Assembly (NCBI GenBank): GCA_040755415.1
Contig: JBFMAZ010000085.1
Location: forward strand, 1 to 42,817
DNA: 42,817 nucleotides
Direction of reading: 5' to 3'
Source of the DNA: QYQD01 sp040755415
Lineage (GTDB): Bacteria > Desulfobacterota > QYQD01
The stretch's first letter is position 1; every line of letters starts with the position of its first letter. A program made the translations under genes and the position numbers. Shown here in pieces: positions 15,439 through 23,256 of this stretch. A model generated the notes under the pieces. The model was not told where the DNA came from. It saw nothing but the letters and a program-made list of their open reading frames with translations, and searched no databases.

Positions 15439-16872
15439 TTGCTTCCACCACCGGAAAAGTTAGAATCGGTCAGGCCCTTTAAATTAGTCAAGTTTTTTTC
15501 ATTCAGCAGCCTGGCGGTCATCTTTATCTTTACTTTTGCCCTTACCTACATAATATCCGACCGGGCACGTACGGTCTTGCTCAAGAAGAGCGAGGAGTAT
15601 GCCTTGCTGCTCGCTGAGAATCTGAATCACCAGGTATATCTGCAATTCGTGGTCCCCACGGCTATTGCCTATGGTTCGATAAGTCTGCGTGAGCCGGAGC
15701 AGTTTTCCCTTATAGATAGGGTGGTGCGCAATACTATCCACAGTTTTCGCATTGACAGTGTTAATATCTATGATGCCGGTGAAAACATTATCGTGTACAG
15801 CACCGATCCATCTATGGTAGGCAAAAGGAACCTGGGAGGAATAGAGTACAAGCTCGCCTTGCGCGGGCAGCATTCTTCGCAACTCGTTTCCCGGGGAGGT
15901 AGCTGGTTCTTCTGGGCCGGAGGCGGTGGCGGAGAGAAAAAATTGAAGACATATATACCATTTCGGCATGAAAAGGTCCTTACCTGGAAGACGGGGCCGA
16001 TAATGGGTGTTTTTGAGATAACCCAGGACCTTTCCGTGGATTATGAAACCATTCAAAGATTTCTGATTATGGTTGTTATAACCTCTACGGCTATTATGAT
16101 GATCCTCTTCGTGGTCCTGAGGCTTATTGTGGCCCGGGCCGACCGGATTATCTACAAACGAGTCCTTGAGCAGCGCATGCTGGAGGAACAGCTCCATCAG
16201 GCCGAAAAACTGGCCAGTTTAGGAAAGATGGTGGCTGCTGTATCCCATGAGATAAAGAGCCCCCTGGGTATTATCCAGAGCACGGCAGAAATACTGGAAA
16301 ATAAGGTTAAGGCCTTTGATCCCCAGAATCGCCTGGCATCAATAGTGGTGGCTGAGTCTAATCGTTTAAACCGCATCGTGACCGAGTTTCTGGATTTTGC
16401 CCGCCCTCAGATTCCGCATTTTGTCAGATGTAATGTAATAGAGATTATAGAAAAAAACCTTAATTTTCTCGAACCGGAATTGAATAAAAGCGGTATTCGC
16501 GTGGAGAAAAATTTTGCATCTAACGAGGTCATTATCGATGGCGATCCAGACCTTCTTTACCGGGTGCTGTTAAATATATTCGTCAATGCCATTCAGGCCA
16601 TGCCGGACGGCGGTGATTTGATAGTTGGCGTAAACGTCGCCGGTAAGCCGGAGCGCCTGGAAATATCAGTAAGAGATACAGGGACAGGGATTTCGCCGGA
16701 GGATATATCCAGGGTATTTGAGCCGTTCTTCACCACAAAGCACAAGGGAAGCGGTCTGGGGCTGGCTATAGTGAAAAATATTGTTGAGGGACACGGTGGA
16801 ACAATAAAAATCGAAAATGAGGCGGGGAAGGGCGCTATGTTTATTATAGACCTTCCGGTCAGGCATGCATGA
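15439..16872 (+). CDS. Membrane sensor histidine kinase
   Basis: This 477-residue two-component kinase has membrane helices at about 20-40 and 208-230. A periplasmic sensor of about 165 residues lies between them, with a glycine run (WAGGGGGEKK) near 159-168. A coiled coil leads to HisKA with the phosphorylated His270 in VSHEIKSPLG. An HATPase domain follows with the N box (LNIFVNAIQAM), DTGTGISPEDI, FEPFFTTKHKGSGLGLAIVKNIVEGHGG. The architecture resembles NtrB/ZraS-type kinases. TTG at 15439 follows AGGAG. No response regulator is adjacent, so its partner and signal are unknown. Confidence 0.9.
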   Translation: MLPPPEKLESVRPFKLVKFFSFSSLAVIFIFTFALTYIISDRARTVLLKKSEEYALLLAENLNHQVYLQFVVPTAIAYGSISLREPEQFSLIDRVVRNTIHSFRIDSVNIYDAGENIIVYSTDPSMVGKRNLGGIEYKLALRGQHSSQLVSRGGSWFFWAGGGGGEKKLKTYIPFRHEKVLTWKTGPIMGVFEITQDLSVDYETIQRFLIMVVITSTAIMMILFVVLRLIVARADRIIYKRVLEQRMLEEQLHQAEKLASLGKMVAAVSHEIKSPLGIIQSTAEILENKVKAFDPQNRLASIVVAESNRLNRIVTEFLDFARPQIPHFVRCNVIEIIEKNLNFLEPELNKSGIRVEKNFASNEVIIDGDPDLLYRVLLNIFVNAIQAMPDGGDLIVGVNVAGKPERLEISVRDTGTGISPEDISRVFEPFFTTKHKGSGLGLAIVKNIVEGHGGTIKIENEAGKGAMFIIDLPVRHA

Positions 16873-16904
16873 TGGCGAGGAGCTTTCTTTATCGCCGGGA
16901 GCGG

Positions 16905-17261
16905 TCAGGCGAACACATCGAACAGCTTTCCCAGGAGCTCATCTTCGGCCTTTATAGCCGTGAGATTAGCGGTGTAGGCCCGTTGCACGGTCATAAGACT
17001 GGTCATCTCTTCCTCCAGGGCTACATTGGATGATTCCTGAGTTTCTGCAGTCCCGTCTTCAGCCGTTAAGGGAACCCCGGGCGTATTAATCTTGTTTATC
17101 GATGCGGTAACGCCGGACGGATTGGCTTCCTGGAGAACGGCCCGACTTTTTTTGAATCCATTTGTGTTCACATTGGCGACATTATTAGCCGTGACTCCAA
17201 GCTTCTGTCCCAGCGCGTTAAAGGCAGATAAGGCCGGATATGCAACATTCAACATCGACAT
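16905..17261 (-). CDS. Orphan short flagellar basal-body rod/hook-like protein
   Basis: The 118-residue protein has the N-terminal flagellar rod motif (ALGQKLGVTANNVANVNTNG at about 17-36) and the C-terminal flg_bbr_C helix (SSNVALEEEMTSLMTVQRAY then TANLTAIKAEDELLGKLFD). These normally form the coiled-coil core of axial proteins such as FlgB, FlgC and FlgG. Little lies between them, so it is about the size of a minimal FlgC. AGGAGG precedes the first ATG. No other flagellar gene is nearby. It is convergent with the sensor kinase. It could be a FlgC paralogue or a relic. Confidence 0.72.
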   Translation of the reverse strand: MSMLNVAYPALSAFNALGQKLGVTANNVANVNTNGFKKSRAVLQEANPSGVTASINKINTPGVPLTAEDGTAETQESSNVALEEEMTSLMTVQRAYTANLTAIKAEDELLGKLFDVFA

Positions 17262-17435
17262 ACACCTCCTTTTTAGAAAACCTTTCTACCCGTTTATTCT
17301 TATCGGCATACTTTAAAAAGGACTTAAAATATGGACCTTGGTTACTGCCAGGCAAAGGTCCCAAATCCACCGCCTATTTTCATACGAGTTACCTCCTGAC
17401 CGTAAACACACTATGGTTGCTGTGCAGCGTTATTT

Positions 17436-17583
17436 CAAATCCGAAATCCGAAGCACGAATCTCGAAACAATATCGAATCACCAAAATTCAAATCCAAAAC
17501 AATCGGCGCTGTTGTCGTTTGGAACATTGGGAATTTGGACATTTGAATTTGTTACGGATTTCGATATTCGAATTTCGGATTTG
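17436..17583. repeat. Palindromic CCGAAATCCGAAGCACGAA repeat, second copy
   Basis: CAAATCCGAAATCCGAAGC and onward on the left mirrors TTCGATATTCGAATTTCGG and onward on the right, giving a long imperfect hairpin. The apex holds CAATCGGCGCTGTTGTCGTTTG. It is homologous to 13757-13919. Beyond it, CTGTCAATAG (17626) and AAGGAGGTCTTGAT (17647-17660) resemble the family A right boundary, but no gene start follows directly. Confidence 0.6.
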
Positions 17584-17679
17584 AACCCGGCTGCCTGGTA
17601 ATCGGAGATCACCCATTGCTCTCTGTCAATAGTTTGATGGTGGATCAAGGAGGTCTTGATATATTGATTTTTATACACT

Positions 17680-17711
17680 AACAGGCATATGATTGCCTGT
17701 TTTGATTTTTT
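17680..17711 (+). terminator. Terminator-like hairpin without an upstream gene
   Basis: AACAGGCA (17680-17687) pairs with TGCCTGTT (17694-17701), followed by TTGATTTTTT. It has the form of an intrinsic terminator on the plus strand, but no plus-strand gene ends nearby. A small RNA or a leader attenuator of the following glycosyltransferase is possible. Confidence 0.5.
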
Positions 17712-17751
17712 CATGTTATAAGAATAAAGACACTAGGACTGGATTGTTGTT

Positions 17752-18999
17752 ATGCCGAAAGAAAAAGCGAACGAACCCCCGACTTTTTTGGGGCTGGAGA
17801 ATCCGGACGACCTTGAAAAGGCTGAGATAGTAGTAGGAATTCCTTCATATAACGAGGCCGAAGGTATTGCCCTGCCTACGACTATAGCCGATGAAGGATT
17901 GCAGGCCTATTTTAAAAATAAAAAGGCGGCCATCATAGATTGTGATGCCTGTTCCACGGACAATACAAAAGAGGTATTCTTGGGCGTAAAGACTACCACG
18001 CCGAAGATCTACCTTTCTACCCCTCCGGGGGTCACCGGCAAGGGAAATAACATAAGAAATCTCTTTATCATGGCCCGAAGGCTTGGGGCCAGGGCCATTA
18101 TTATGGTTGATGCCGACCTTAAGAGTATTACGCCGAAATGGATAAAGATGCTCGGGGAGCCGATTTTTAGCGGCTTTGGATATGTGGCCCCACTTTACGT
18201 AAGGCATAAATATGATGGCACTATAACGAACAATATTGCTTACCCCTTCAGCCGCATGCTTTACGGCCGGCGAGTACGTCAACCTATTGGCGGCGATTTT
18301 GGTTTTTCAGGACGGCTCTTGCCCTATTATCTTAATCTTCCGCTGTGGAGCGAGGACGTCTCACAATTTGGCATCGATATCTGGATGACCACCATAGCCA
18401 TGATGCAAAAGATACCGATTTGTCAGTCCTTTATGGGACGGCCGAAGATACACCGGGTAAAAGATCCCGGGGCACAATTGGGGCCTATGTTTAAGCAGGT
18501 TATCGGGACTATCTTTGCCATGATGGGTCAGTTTTCTAATTACTGGGCCCACGTTAAGTGGAGTAAGCCCACGGCTATCTTTGGCTTTGGCCTGGGCGAC
18601 GTAGAGGAACCTCCACCGCTAAAGGTGGACGAGGATAATCTCTATCAGAAATTTCTGGACGGTTTTATAAATTACCCCAGCGTATGGGAAGAGGTCCTGC
18701 AAAGAGAAAATTATAAGAAACTGGTCGAAATAAAGGGATTCTCTCCCGATTTATTTAACATTCCTCCCCTGGTCTGGGCCTTAATCCTTTTTGATTTTGC
18801 GGTTGCGTATCACAAGGCGAAGATTGACCGAAGCAGGTTATTAGAGGCCCTTATGCCCCTTTACTTTGGTAAGACGCTGTCTTTTGTTAAAAAGGCCAGA
18901 CAGATGTCCATTCAGGAGGCAGAAGAGCAGATCGAAAGCGAATGTATGGTCTTTGAAGAGGCCAAACCCTATCTGGTAAGACGCTGGAGTATCTTGTAG
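17752..18999 (+). CDS. GT-A glycosyltransferase (GT2/GT81-like)
   Basis: This 415-residue protein has the GT-A start IVVGIPSYNEAEGI (about 26-39), CDACSTDNT, and the nucleotide-sugar/metal DxD motif as Asp120-x-Asp122 in MVDADLKS. The pattern RQPIGGDFGFSG (176-187) occurs in glucosylglycerate/mannosylglycerate synthase-like enzymes that make compatible solutes. The C-terminal 130 residues are helical. There is no membrane segment, so it is likely cytosolic. Upstream AGGACTGG is a weak ribosome site. It stands alone, with no phosphatase partner nearby. The class is firm; the product is inferred. Confidence 0.8.
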   Translation: MPKEKANEPPTFLGLENPDDLEKAEIVVGIPSYNEAEGIALPTTIADEGLQAYFKNKKAAIIDCDACSTDNTKEVFLGVKTTTPKIYLSTPPGVTGKGNNIRNLFIMARRLGARAIIMVDADLKSITPKWIKMLGEPIFSGFGYVAPLYVRHKYDGTITNNIAYPFSRMLYGRRVRQPIGGDFGFSGRLLPYYLNLPLWSEDVSQFGIDIWMTTIAMMQKIPICQSFMGRPKIHRVKDPGAQLGPMFKQVIGTIFAMMGQFSNYWAHVKWSKPTAIFGFGLGDVEEPPPLKVDEDNLYQKFLDGFINYPSVWEEVLQRENYKKLVEIKGFSPDLFNIPPLVWALILFDFAVAYHKAKIDRSRLLEALMPLYFGKTLSFVKKARQMSIQEAEEQIESECMVFEEAKPYLVRRWSIL

Positions 19000-19067
19000 A
19001 ATAAGTTTTCAGCGATCGGCAAAATGAGCAACAGTGCTTCATCCGGTAATTATGTGCCGGACCATTC

Positions 19068-19194
19068 CTACTTAGTTTCCATCCGAAAATCCCCCCTGTA
19101 TCCCCCTTTTCCAAAGGGGGATTTCAATATTTTCCCCCCTTTAGCAAAGGGGGGGGTGGGGGGATTTGGCAGTTTCCGGATGGGAACTACTTAG
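19068..19194. repeat. MITE-like repeat family B, copy 2, with 8-bp direct repeats
   Basis: CTACTTAG occurs at 19068-19075 and 19187-19194. The element between begins TTTCCATCCGAAAATCCCCC and ends GGGGGATTTGGCAGTTTCC with GGATGGGAA at the very end, so the ends are inverted copies. The interior (CCCCTTTTCCAAAGGGG, CCCCTTTAGCAAAGGGG) is nearly the same as at 6593-6727. The flanking direct repeats differ in sequence from copy 1 but share the form CTANNTAG. Confidence 0.75.
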
Positions 19195-19307
19195 GTTCAA
19201 GGCTCTACAGAGGAAAAAGAGCAGGGGCCTTCTTTTTAAATAAGGTTTGTTTTTTAGATAAGTTAAAGTATATTGCTTGGGAAAAATATCCTGACAGGTT
19301 TTGACTA

Positions 19308-19568
19308 ATGCGAACCAGCACTAAAAAAAACGCAATAAAGCTTCCAACTAAAATGAGAATAGTATGCCCTAATTGCGGCAATGACACAGATTTCTACGAG
19401 GTTGCCGACGGAGTGATCCTCACCACACACTATACACAAAATGAAGACGGTAGTTTTACGCCTATAAGCGATGACTCACAGGTATTTGGTGAGATTAAAT
19501 TCTATTGTGGCGAATGTGATGAGGATTTAACCCAATTTCATAAGCATTTTCTGGAAATGCTCTTTTAA
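19308..19568 (+). CDS. Small zinc-ribbon-like protein, unknown function
   Basis: This 86-residue acidic protein carries CPNCGN near residue 20 and CGECDED near 68, a four-cysteine pattern that would fold as a zinc ribbon. The middle (about 25-64) is threonine- and aspartate-rich. I do not recognise the family. The ATG at 19308 is used; an internal ATG at 19353 (MRIVCPNCGN) is equally likely, and neither has a strong ribosome site. It lies between two repeat elements. Confidence 0.6.
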   Translation: MRTSTKKNAIKLPTKMRIVCPNCGNDTDFYEVADGVILTTHYTQNEDGSFTPISDDSQVFGEIKFYCGECDEDLTQFHKHFLEMLF

Positions 19569-19577
19569 CCCTTATCC

Positions 19578-19802
19578 AAAAAGCGAGGAATTCTTAAAAA
19601 GTCAAAATTGTGACGGCACAGTAAAAAGCTCCAGTTGCAAGGCGCGCAAATCCTGAGGAATGAGGCGTAGTTATAGCTACGCCGCAGTGGTTGCGAGGCT
19701 TTAGCCGAAGCAAACGCGGAGATTCCTCGCTTTGCTCGGAACAAGCTCCAGATGCCGCGTAACGTAGCAAATGGACTTTTTACGAAGCCGTCAAAAAGCG
19801 AG
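19578..19802. repeat. MITE-like repeat family D, copy 2, with 10-bp direct repeats
   Basis: AAAAAGCGAG is found at 19578-19587 and 19793-19802. The element between begins GAATTCTTAAAAAGTCAAAA and ends GACTTTTTACGAAGCCGTC. It contains GTGACGGCACAGTAAAAA and a palindrome, GCGTAGTTATAGCTACGC. The ends match the copy at 28221-28397 in inverted orientation over about 27 and 35 bases. An ATG inside its right end opens into the next gene but is probably not the real start. Confidence 0.75.
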
Positions 19803-19812
19803 AAAGACAGGA

Positions 19813-20577
19813 ATGCATTCCCGAACGGTTATCACCGACATGAAAACCTTCTCCGAGAAATATCATACCCTGACCAGGGGCGATATGGTGGTTGGACTGC
19901 TCAATCTTAAAAAAAATGAGGAGGCAAAATTTCTTCATCTGGTTGAAAATGGGGTCAGGCTGTTCCCGCCAGCCCTCGCTCAGGCTACCAGCCGTTCAAA
20001 GGCCGCACAGGTCTACATCCTGGGCAACTTTATGGTAGGGCATACCTTTGTAGCCCGGGATAAGCGAGATCTAATTGAGCAGATCACCAACTATAACGCC
20101 CATAGCATTAAGGATGTGGTTACCAAACAGGATCGACTCAACTGCGGCCTGGGCATTAACGTCTGGCCGTCTATTGAGGCAGTCTATAACCATGCGTCAT
20201 TAGGCCTGATGGAATTTCCCTTTGTCGTCCAGCCATTTGTTAAAAATGTTAGAGACATAAGGGTAATAATTATCGGTGATTATGTGGAGGCCTATGAGAG
20301 GATCAACCCATACAATTTCCGCCACAACCTCTACTTTGGAGGAGAGAGTTGCCCCTACACCTTAAGTAAGAAAGAACGGGCTTTCTGCCTCAAGGTAATG
20401 AGAAAGGCGCATTTTCCATACGCCCATATCGACCTGATGCTAACCAACGATAAGCTATACTTATCTGAAATAAACCTTCGGGGCGGGCTAAAGGGGTCTC
20501 AGATTAAGCCTGATAACTACCTGCCATTAATTAGCAAAGTCCATCAGGATTTTATTAAAAGACACCTGAGATCCTGA
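19813..20577 (+). CDS. RimK-like ATP-grasp protein
   Basis: This roughly 254-residue protein resembles the ATP-grasp ligases related to RimK, which join a carboxylate to an amine or thiol through an acyl phosphate. Visible are VTKQDRLNCGLGINVWPSI (the ATP-binding loop region), FVVQPFVKNVRDIRVIIIG, and HIDLMLTNDKLYLSEINLRG with the metal-binding Glu-x-Asn. Start is unsure: ATG 19813 is chosen because the ATG at 19771 lies in a repeat, and ATG 19840 is also possible. It converges on dsrC with a shared terminator. The substrate is unknown. Confidence 0.72.
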   Translation: MHSRTVITDMKTFSEKYHTLTRGDMVVGLLNLKKNEEAKFLHLVENGVRLFPPALAQATSRSKAAQVYILGNFMVGHTFVARDKRDLIEQITNYNAHSIKDVVTKQDRLNCGLGINVWPSIEAVYNHASLGLMEFPFVVQPFVKNVRDIRVIIIGDYVEAYERINPYNFRHNLYFGGESCPYTLSKKERAFCLKVMRKAHFPYAHIDLMLTNDKLYLSEINLRGGLKGSQIKPDNYLPLISKVHQDFIKRHLRS

Positions 20578-20597
20578 TCTGAAAGTACCTCCGCAAA

Positions 20598-20645
20598 CAA
20601 AAGGGCATAAGTCCACTTTCTGGCAGACCTACGCCCTTTGTCTCT
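20598..20645. terminator. Bidirectional terminator between ATP-grasp gene and dsrC
   Basis: CAAAAGGGC (20598-20606) pairs with GCCCTTTG (20633-20640) with partial pairing further in. T-rich sequence follows on the plus side and an A/T tract on the other. It sits between two convergent genes. Confidence 0.6.
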
Positions 20646-20669
20646 CTTTCCTACAGAAGATAACGCTGG

Positions 20670-20990
20670 TTATACGCAGCCGGTCGGCTTTGGGAGGCCA
20701 GCCATCTTACAGGCTCCCTTACCCGGCCCGGAGGGGAAAAGCTCGTAGATCTTCTTCAATGGATAGCCCGTCACCTTAGAAAAGACCCTTACCATTGGGG
20801 CAATGCCGTTTTTCTTGTAATAGTCCTGCAAGAAATTAACGCACTTCCAATGTTCATCACTTAACGTGCTGATACCTTCGATGTCCTTTACATAATCTAC
20901 CCAGTTTTCATCCCATTTGTCCAGCCCCCCGGCCAAGAAACCGTCTTCATCTACCTCGTAGGTTTTTCCTTTGTGATCAACCGTTGCCAT
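20670..20990 (-). CDS. dsrC: DsrC, canonical sulfur-relay protein
   Basis: DsrC is the substrate of dissimilatory sulfite reductase DsrAB: sulfur from sulfite leaves as a trisulfide between its two cysteines. The 106-residue sequence is very close to the sulfate-reducer type: VDEDGFLAGGLDKWDENW, FLQDYYKKNGIAPMVR, ELFPSGPGKGACKMAGLP, and the tail ending KPTGCV. Both cysteines (11 residues apart on the mobile arm) and the SGPGKGA loop are intact. AAGGAGG precedes the ATG. It is a single gene, as usual for dsrC, apart from dsrAB. A second, divergent copy is at 37964. Confidence 0.95.
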   Translation of the reverse strand: MATVDHKGKTYEVDEDGFLAGGLDKWDENWVDYVKDIEGISTLSDEHWKCVNFLQDYYKKNGIAPMVRVFSKVTGYPLKKIYELFPSGPGKGACKMAGLPKPTGCV

Positions 20991-21069
20991 TTATACTCCT
21001 CCTTATCTTTTTACATAATATCTTGGGTTAGGAAATGAACTGCACTTCATTTACTTGTCAGTTTCATTA

Positions 21070-21092
21070 CTATAGCCAGAAAACTTTGTCAA
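21070..21092 (-). promoter_or_regulatory. Candidate promoter upstream of dsrC
   Basis: On the minus strand a perfect TTGACA (21092-21087) precedes AAGTTTTCTGGCTATAGTAAT, whose TATAGT or AGTAAT could be a -10, but the spacing (12-15) is short. The 21000-21187 gap is AT-rich and otherwise empty. Tentative. Confidence 0.3.
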
Positions 21093-21187
21093 GTGTTAAA
21101 AAACAGAAAATTTGCTTCCAGTTGGAACTTTTTGTAATTACTTAATTTTTATGGGGTAATAATTATCATTGCTATCTTCCTTTAAGC

Positions 21188-22516
21188 TTATGTTTTGCCA
21201 CCTCTACTTCCCGGTTGAAATGAGGCCAGATATTCGCGCCACTTTTTTAAGCGCTCACCGATAATCTTCTCCATACCCCGCTTAGTCGGACGGTAATAAG
21301 TGCGCCCTCTTAATTCCGGCGGCAGGTGTTCCTGTGCTGCTAGGGCCTCGGGGAAATCATGGGCATACTTATAGCCGCGTCCGTAGCCCAGCTCCTTCAT
21401 CAGTCCGGTCGGGGCATTACGGATATGTAAGGGGACAGGCAGGCTGCCGGTTTTGGCCACGTCCTTTTGCCCTTCCAGAAAGGCCATATACACGGCATTG
21501 CTCTTTGGGGCCGTGGCTAAATATATAGCGGCCTGGGCCAGGGCCAGTTCTCCTTCCGGGCTGCCCAGGGCCTGGTAGGCCTGCAAGGCGGCCATGGCCA
21601 ACTGCAGGGCCAGGGGATCGGCATTACCCACATCTTCGGATGCAAATCTTATCATCCGGCGGGCTATGTACAGCGGCTCTTCCCCGGCGGCCAGCATCCT
21701 GACCAGCCAGTAGAGGGCAGCATCCGGGTCGCTCCCACGGAGACTTTTGTGGAAGGCAGAGATGATATTGTAATGCTCTTCCCCATCCTTGTCATAGGCG
21801 AGTGCTTTTTTCTGTACCGCCTCTTCCGCCAGCTTCAGATCGATATGGCGAACCTCTTTTTCATCTGGCGGAGCCAGCAAGACAGCTACCTCCAGGCTGT
21901 TTAGGGCAAAGCGGGCATCGCCCTGGGCGGCGGAGATGATGTGCTCAAGGGCCTCCCCGGATAACTTAAGACAGATATCTCCCAGGCCTCTTTCCTTATC
22001 CGTAAGGGCCTGTTTAAGCACCGCCCTGAGATCATCTTCAGTAAGTGGTTTTAAAACAATCACCCGGGAACGGGATAAAAGCGGGGGTATCACCTCAAAG
22101 GAAGGGTTTTCCGTAGTAGCCCCGATGAGAGTGATTAATCCGCTTTCTACATGTGGCAGGAAGGCATCCTGTTGAGCCTTGTTGAATCGGTGAATCTCGT
22201 CGACAAAGAGGATGGTCTTTCTCCCGGCTTTTCTTTGGGCCTCGGCCTCAGCCACTACTGCCCTGATGTCCTTTACCCCGGACAGCACAGCCGAAAAGCT
22301 GACAAAGTGGGCCTCAACGGCCCGGGCCAGGATGTAGGCCAGGGTGGTCTTGCCGGAGCCGGGCGGCCCCCAGAAAATAAGAGAAGGTATCTCTTTGGCC
22401 TTGAGCAGGCGGTGGATTAATTTCCCCTCTGCAAGTACATGCCCCTGGCCAATGACCTCGTCTATAGTCCGGGGCCGCATGCGGTCAGCCAGAGGAGATG
22501 AACTTACGCTATACAT
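21188..22516 (-). CDS. rarA: Replication-associated recombination protein RarA (MgsA)
   Basis: RarA is a tetrameric AAA+ ATPase of the clamp-loader group that acts at stalled replication forks. The 442-residue protein shows RPRTIDEVIGQGH, Walker A FWGPPGSGKTT, Walker B ILFVDEIHRFNKAQQDAFLP, sensor GATTENPSFEV, and the C-terminal MgsA domain (KSLRGSDPDAALYWLVRML, then DVGNADP). Length is as expected. It begins 23 bases after livF and is the last gene of that minus-strand run. A link to the transporter is not expected. Confidence 0.95.
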   Translation of the reverse strand: MYSVSSSPLADRMRPRTIDEVIGQGHVLAEGKLIHRLLKAKEIPSLIFWGPPGSGKTTLAYILARAVEAHFVSFSAVLSGVKDIRAVVAEAEAQRKAGRKTILFVDEIHRFNKAQQDAFLPHVESGLITLIGATTENPSFEVIPPLLSRSRVIVLKPLTEDDLRAVLKQALTDKERGLGDICLKLSGEALEHIISAAQGDARFALNSLEVAVLLAPPDEKEVRHIDLKLAEEAVQKKALAYDKDGEEHYNIISAFHKSLRGSDPDAALYWLVRMLAAGEEPLYIARRMIRFASEDVGNADPLALQLAMAALQAYQALGSPEGELALAQAAIYLATAPKSNAVYMAFLEGQKDVAKTGSLPVPLHIRNAPTGLMKELGYGRGYKYAHDFPEALAAQEHLPPELRGRTYYRPTKRGMEKIIGERLKKWREYLASFQPGSRGGKT

Positions 22517-22539
22517 AACTCAAATAATGGATAACGGGC

Positions 22540-23256
22540 CTACATTAATGCAACCTTACCCAGATATGCTTCTTGAACACCGGGATCAGCCAAAAGTTCT
22601 TTACCCCTTCCCTCCAGTACGATCCGGCCGGTTTCCAGGACATAAGCATAATGGGCCAGACGCAGGGCGGCATAAGCATTTTGTTCCACCAGGAGGATGG
22701 TTGTCCCCCGTTCATGAATCTGCCGCATAACTGCAAATACTTCACTCACCAGTCGCGGAGAAAGTCCCAAAGATGGTTCATCCAGCATAAGAAGTCTCGG
22801 CCTGCCCATCAGGGCGCGACCTAGGGCCAGCATCTGTTGCTCGCCTCCGGAAAGCGTCCCGGCCTGTTGATAAAGACGTTCCTTCAACCGGGGAAAGGTG
22901 GAAAAAATCCACTCCATGTCTCCTTCTACTCCCTCCCGGTCCTGACGAAAATAGGCCCCCAGCTTCAAATTTTCCGAGACACTGAGATTGGCGAAGACCC
23001 TCCGTCCCTCCGGCACCAGGGTGATACCACACCTGGTGACCCAGTGCGGGGCGAGGCCCTTAATCTCCCTTCCCTCAAACTGGATGGATCCTTTCTGAGC
23101 CTTAACCAGGCCACAGATAGTCTTTAAAATACTGCTCTTGCCTGCGCCGTTGGCCCCGATAAGAGTAACTATCTGGCCGGCCTTTACCCTGAAGCTTATG
23201 CCCTTGAGGGCCTGGATACCGCCATAGCTTACATGAATATCATCGACCTCAAGCAC
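22540..23256 (-). CDS. livF: Branched-chain amino acid ABC transporter ATPase LivF
   Basis: LivF is one of two ATPases driving uptake of leucine, isoleucine and valine or related compounds. The 238-residue protein has Walker A GANGAGKSS, the signature LSGGEQQMLALGRAL, Walker B LLMLDEPSLGL and the switch histidine replaced by the LivF-typical VEQNAYAAL. Its start overlaps the end of livG by 8 bases, so translation is coupled. Confidence 0.94.
   Translation of the reverse strand: MLEVDDIHVSYGGIQALKGISFRVKAGQIVTLIGANGAGKSSILKTICGLVKAQKGSIQFEGREIKGLAPHWVTRCGITLVPEGRRVFANLSVSENLKLGAYFRQDREGVEGDMEWIFSTFPRLKERLYQQAGTLSGGEQQMLALGRALMGRPRLLMLDEPSLGLSPRLVSEVFAVMRQIHERGTTILLVEQNAYAALRLAHYAYVLETGRIVLEGRGKELLADPGVQEAYLGKVALM

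Noticed and set aside
15499..16197. A 232-codon open frame antisense to the sensor kinase
   Set aside because: The plus-strand kinase is complete with all motifs; the antisense frame has no recognisable domain and odd composition.
19771..19812. Upstream ATG start for the ATP-grasp gene
   Set aside because: These codons lie in the right end of a family D repeat and no ribosome site precedes the ATG.
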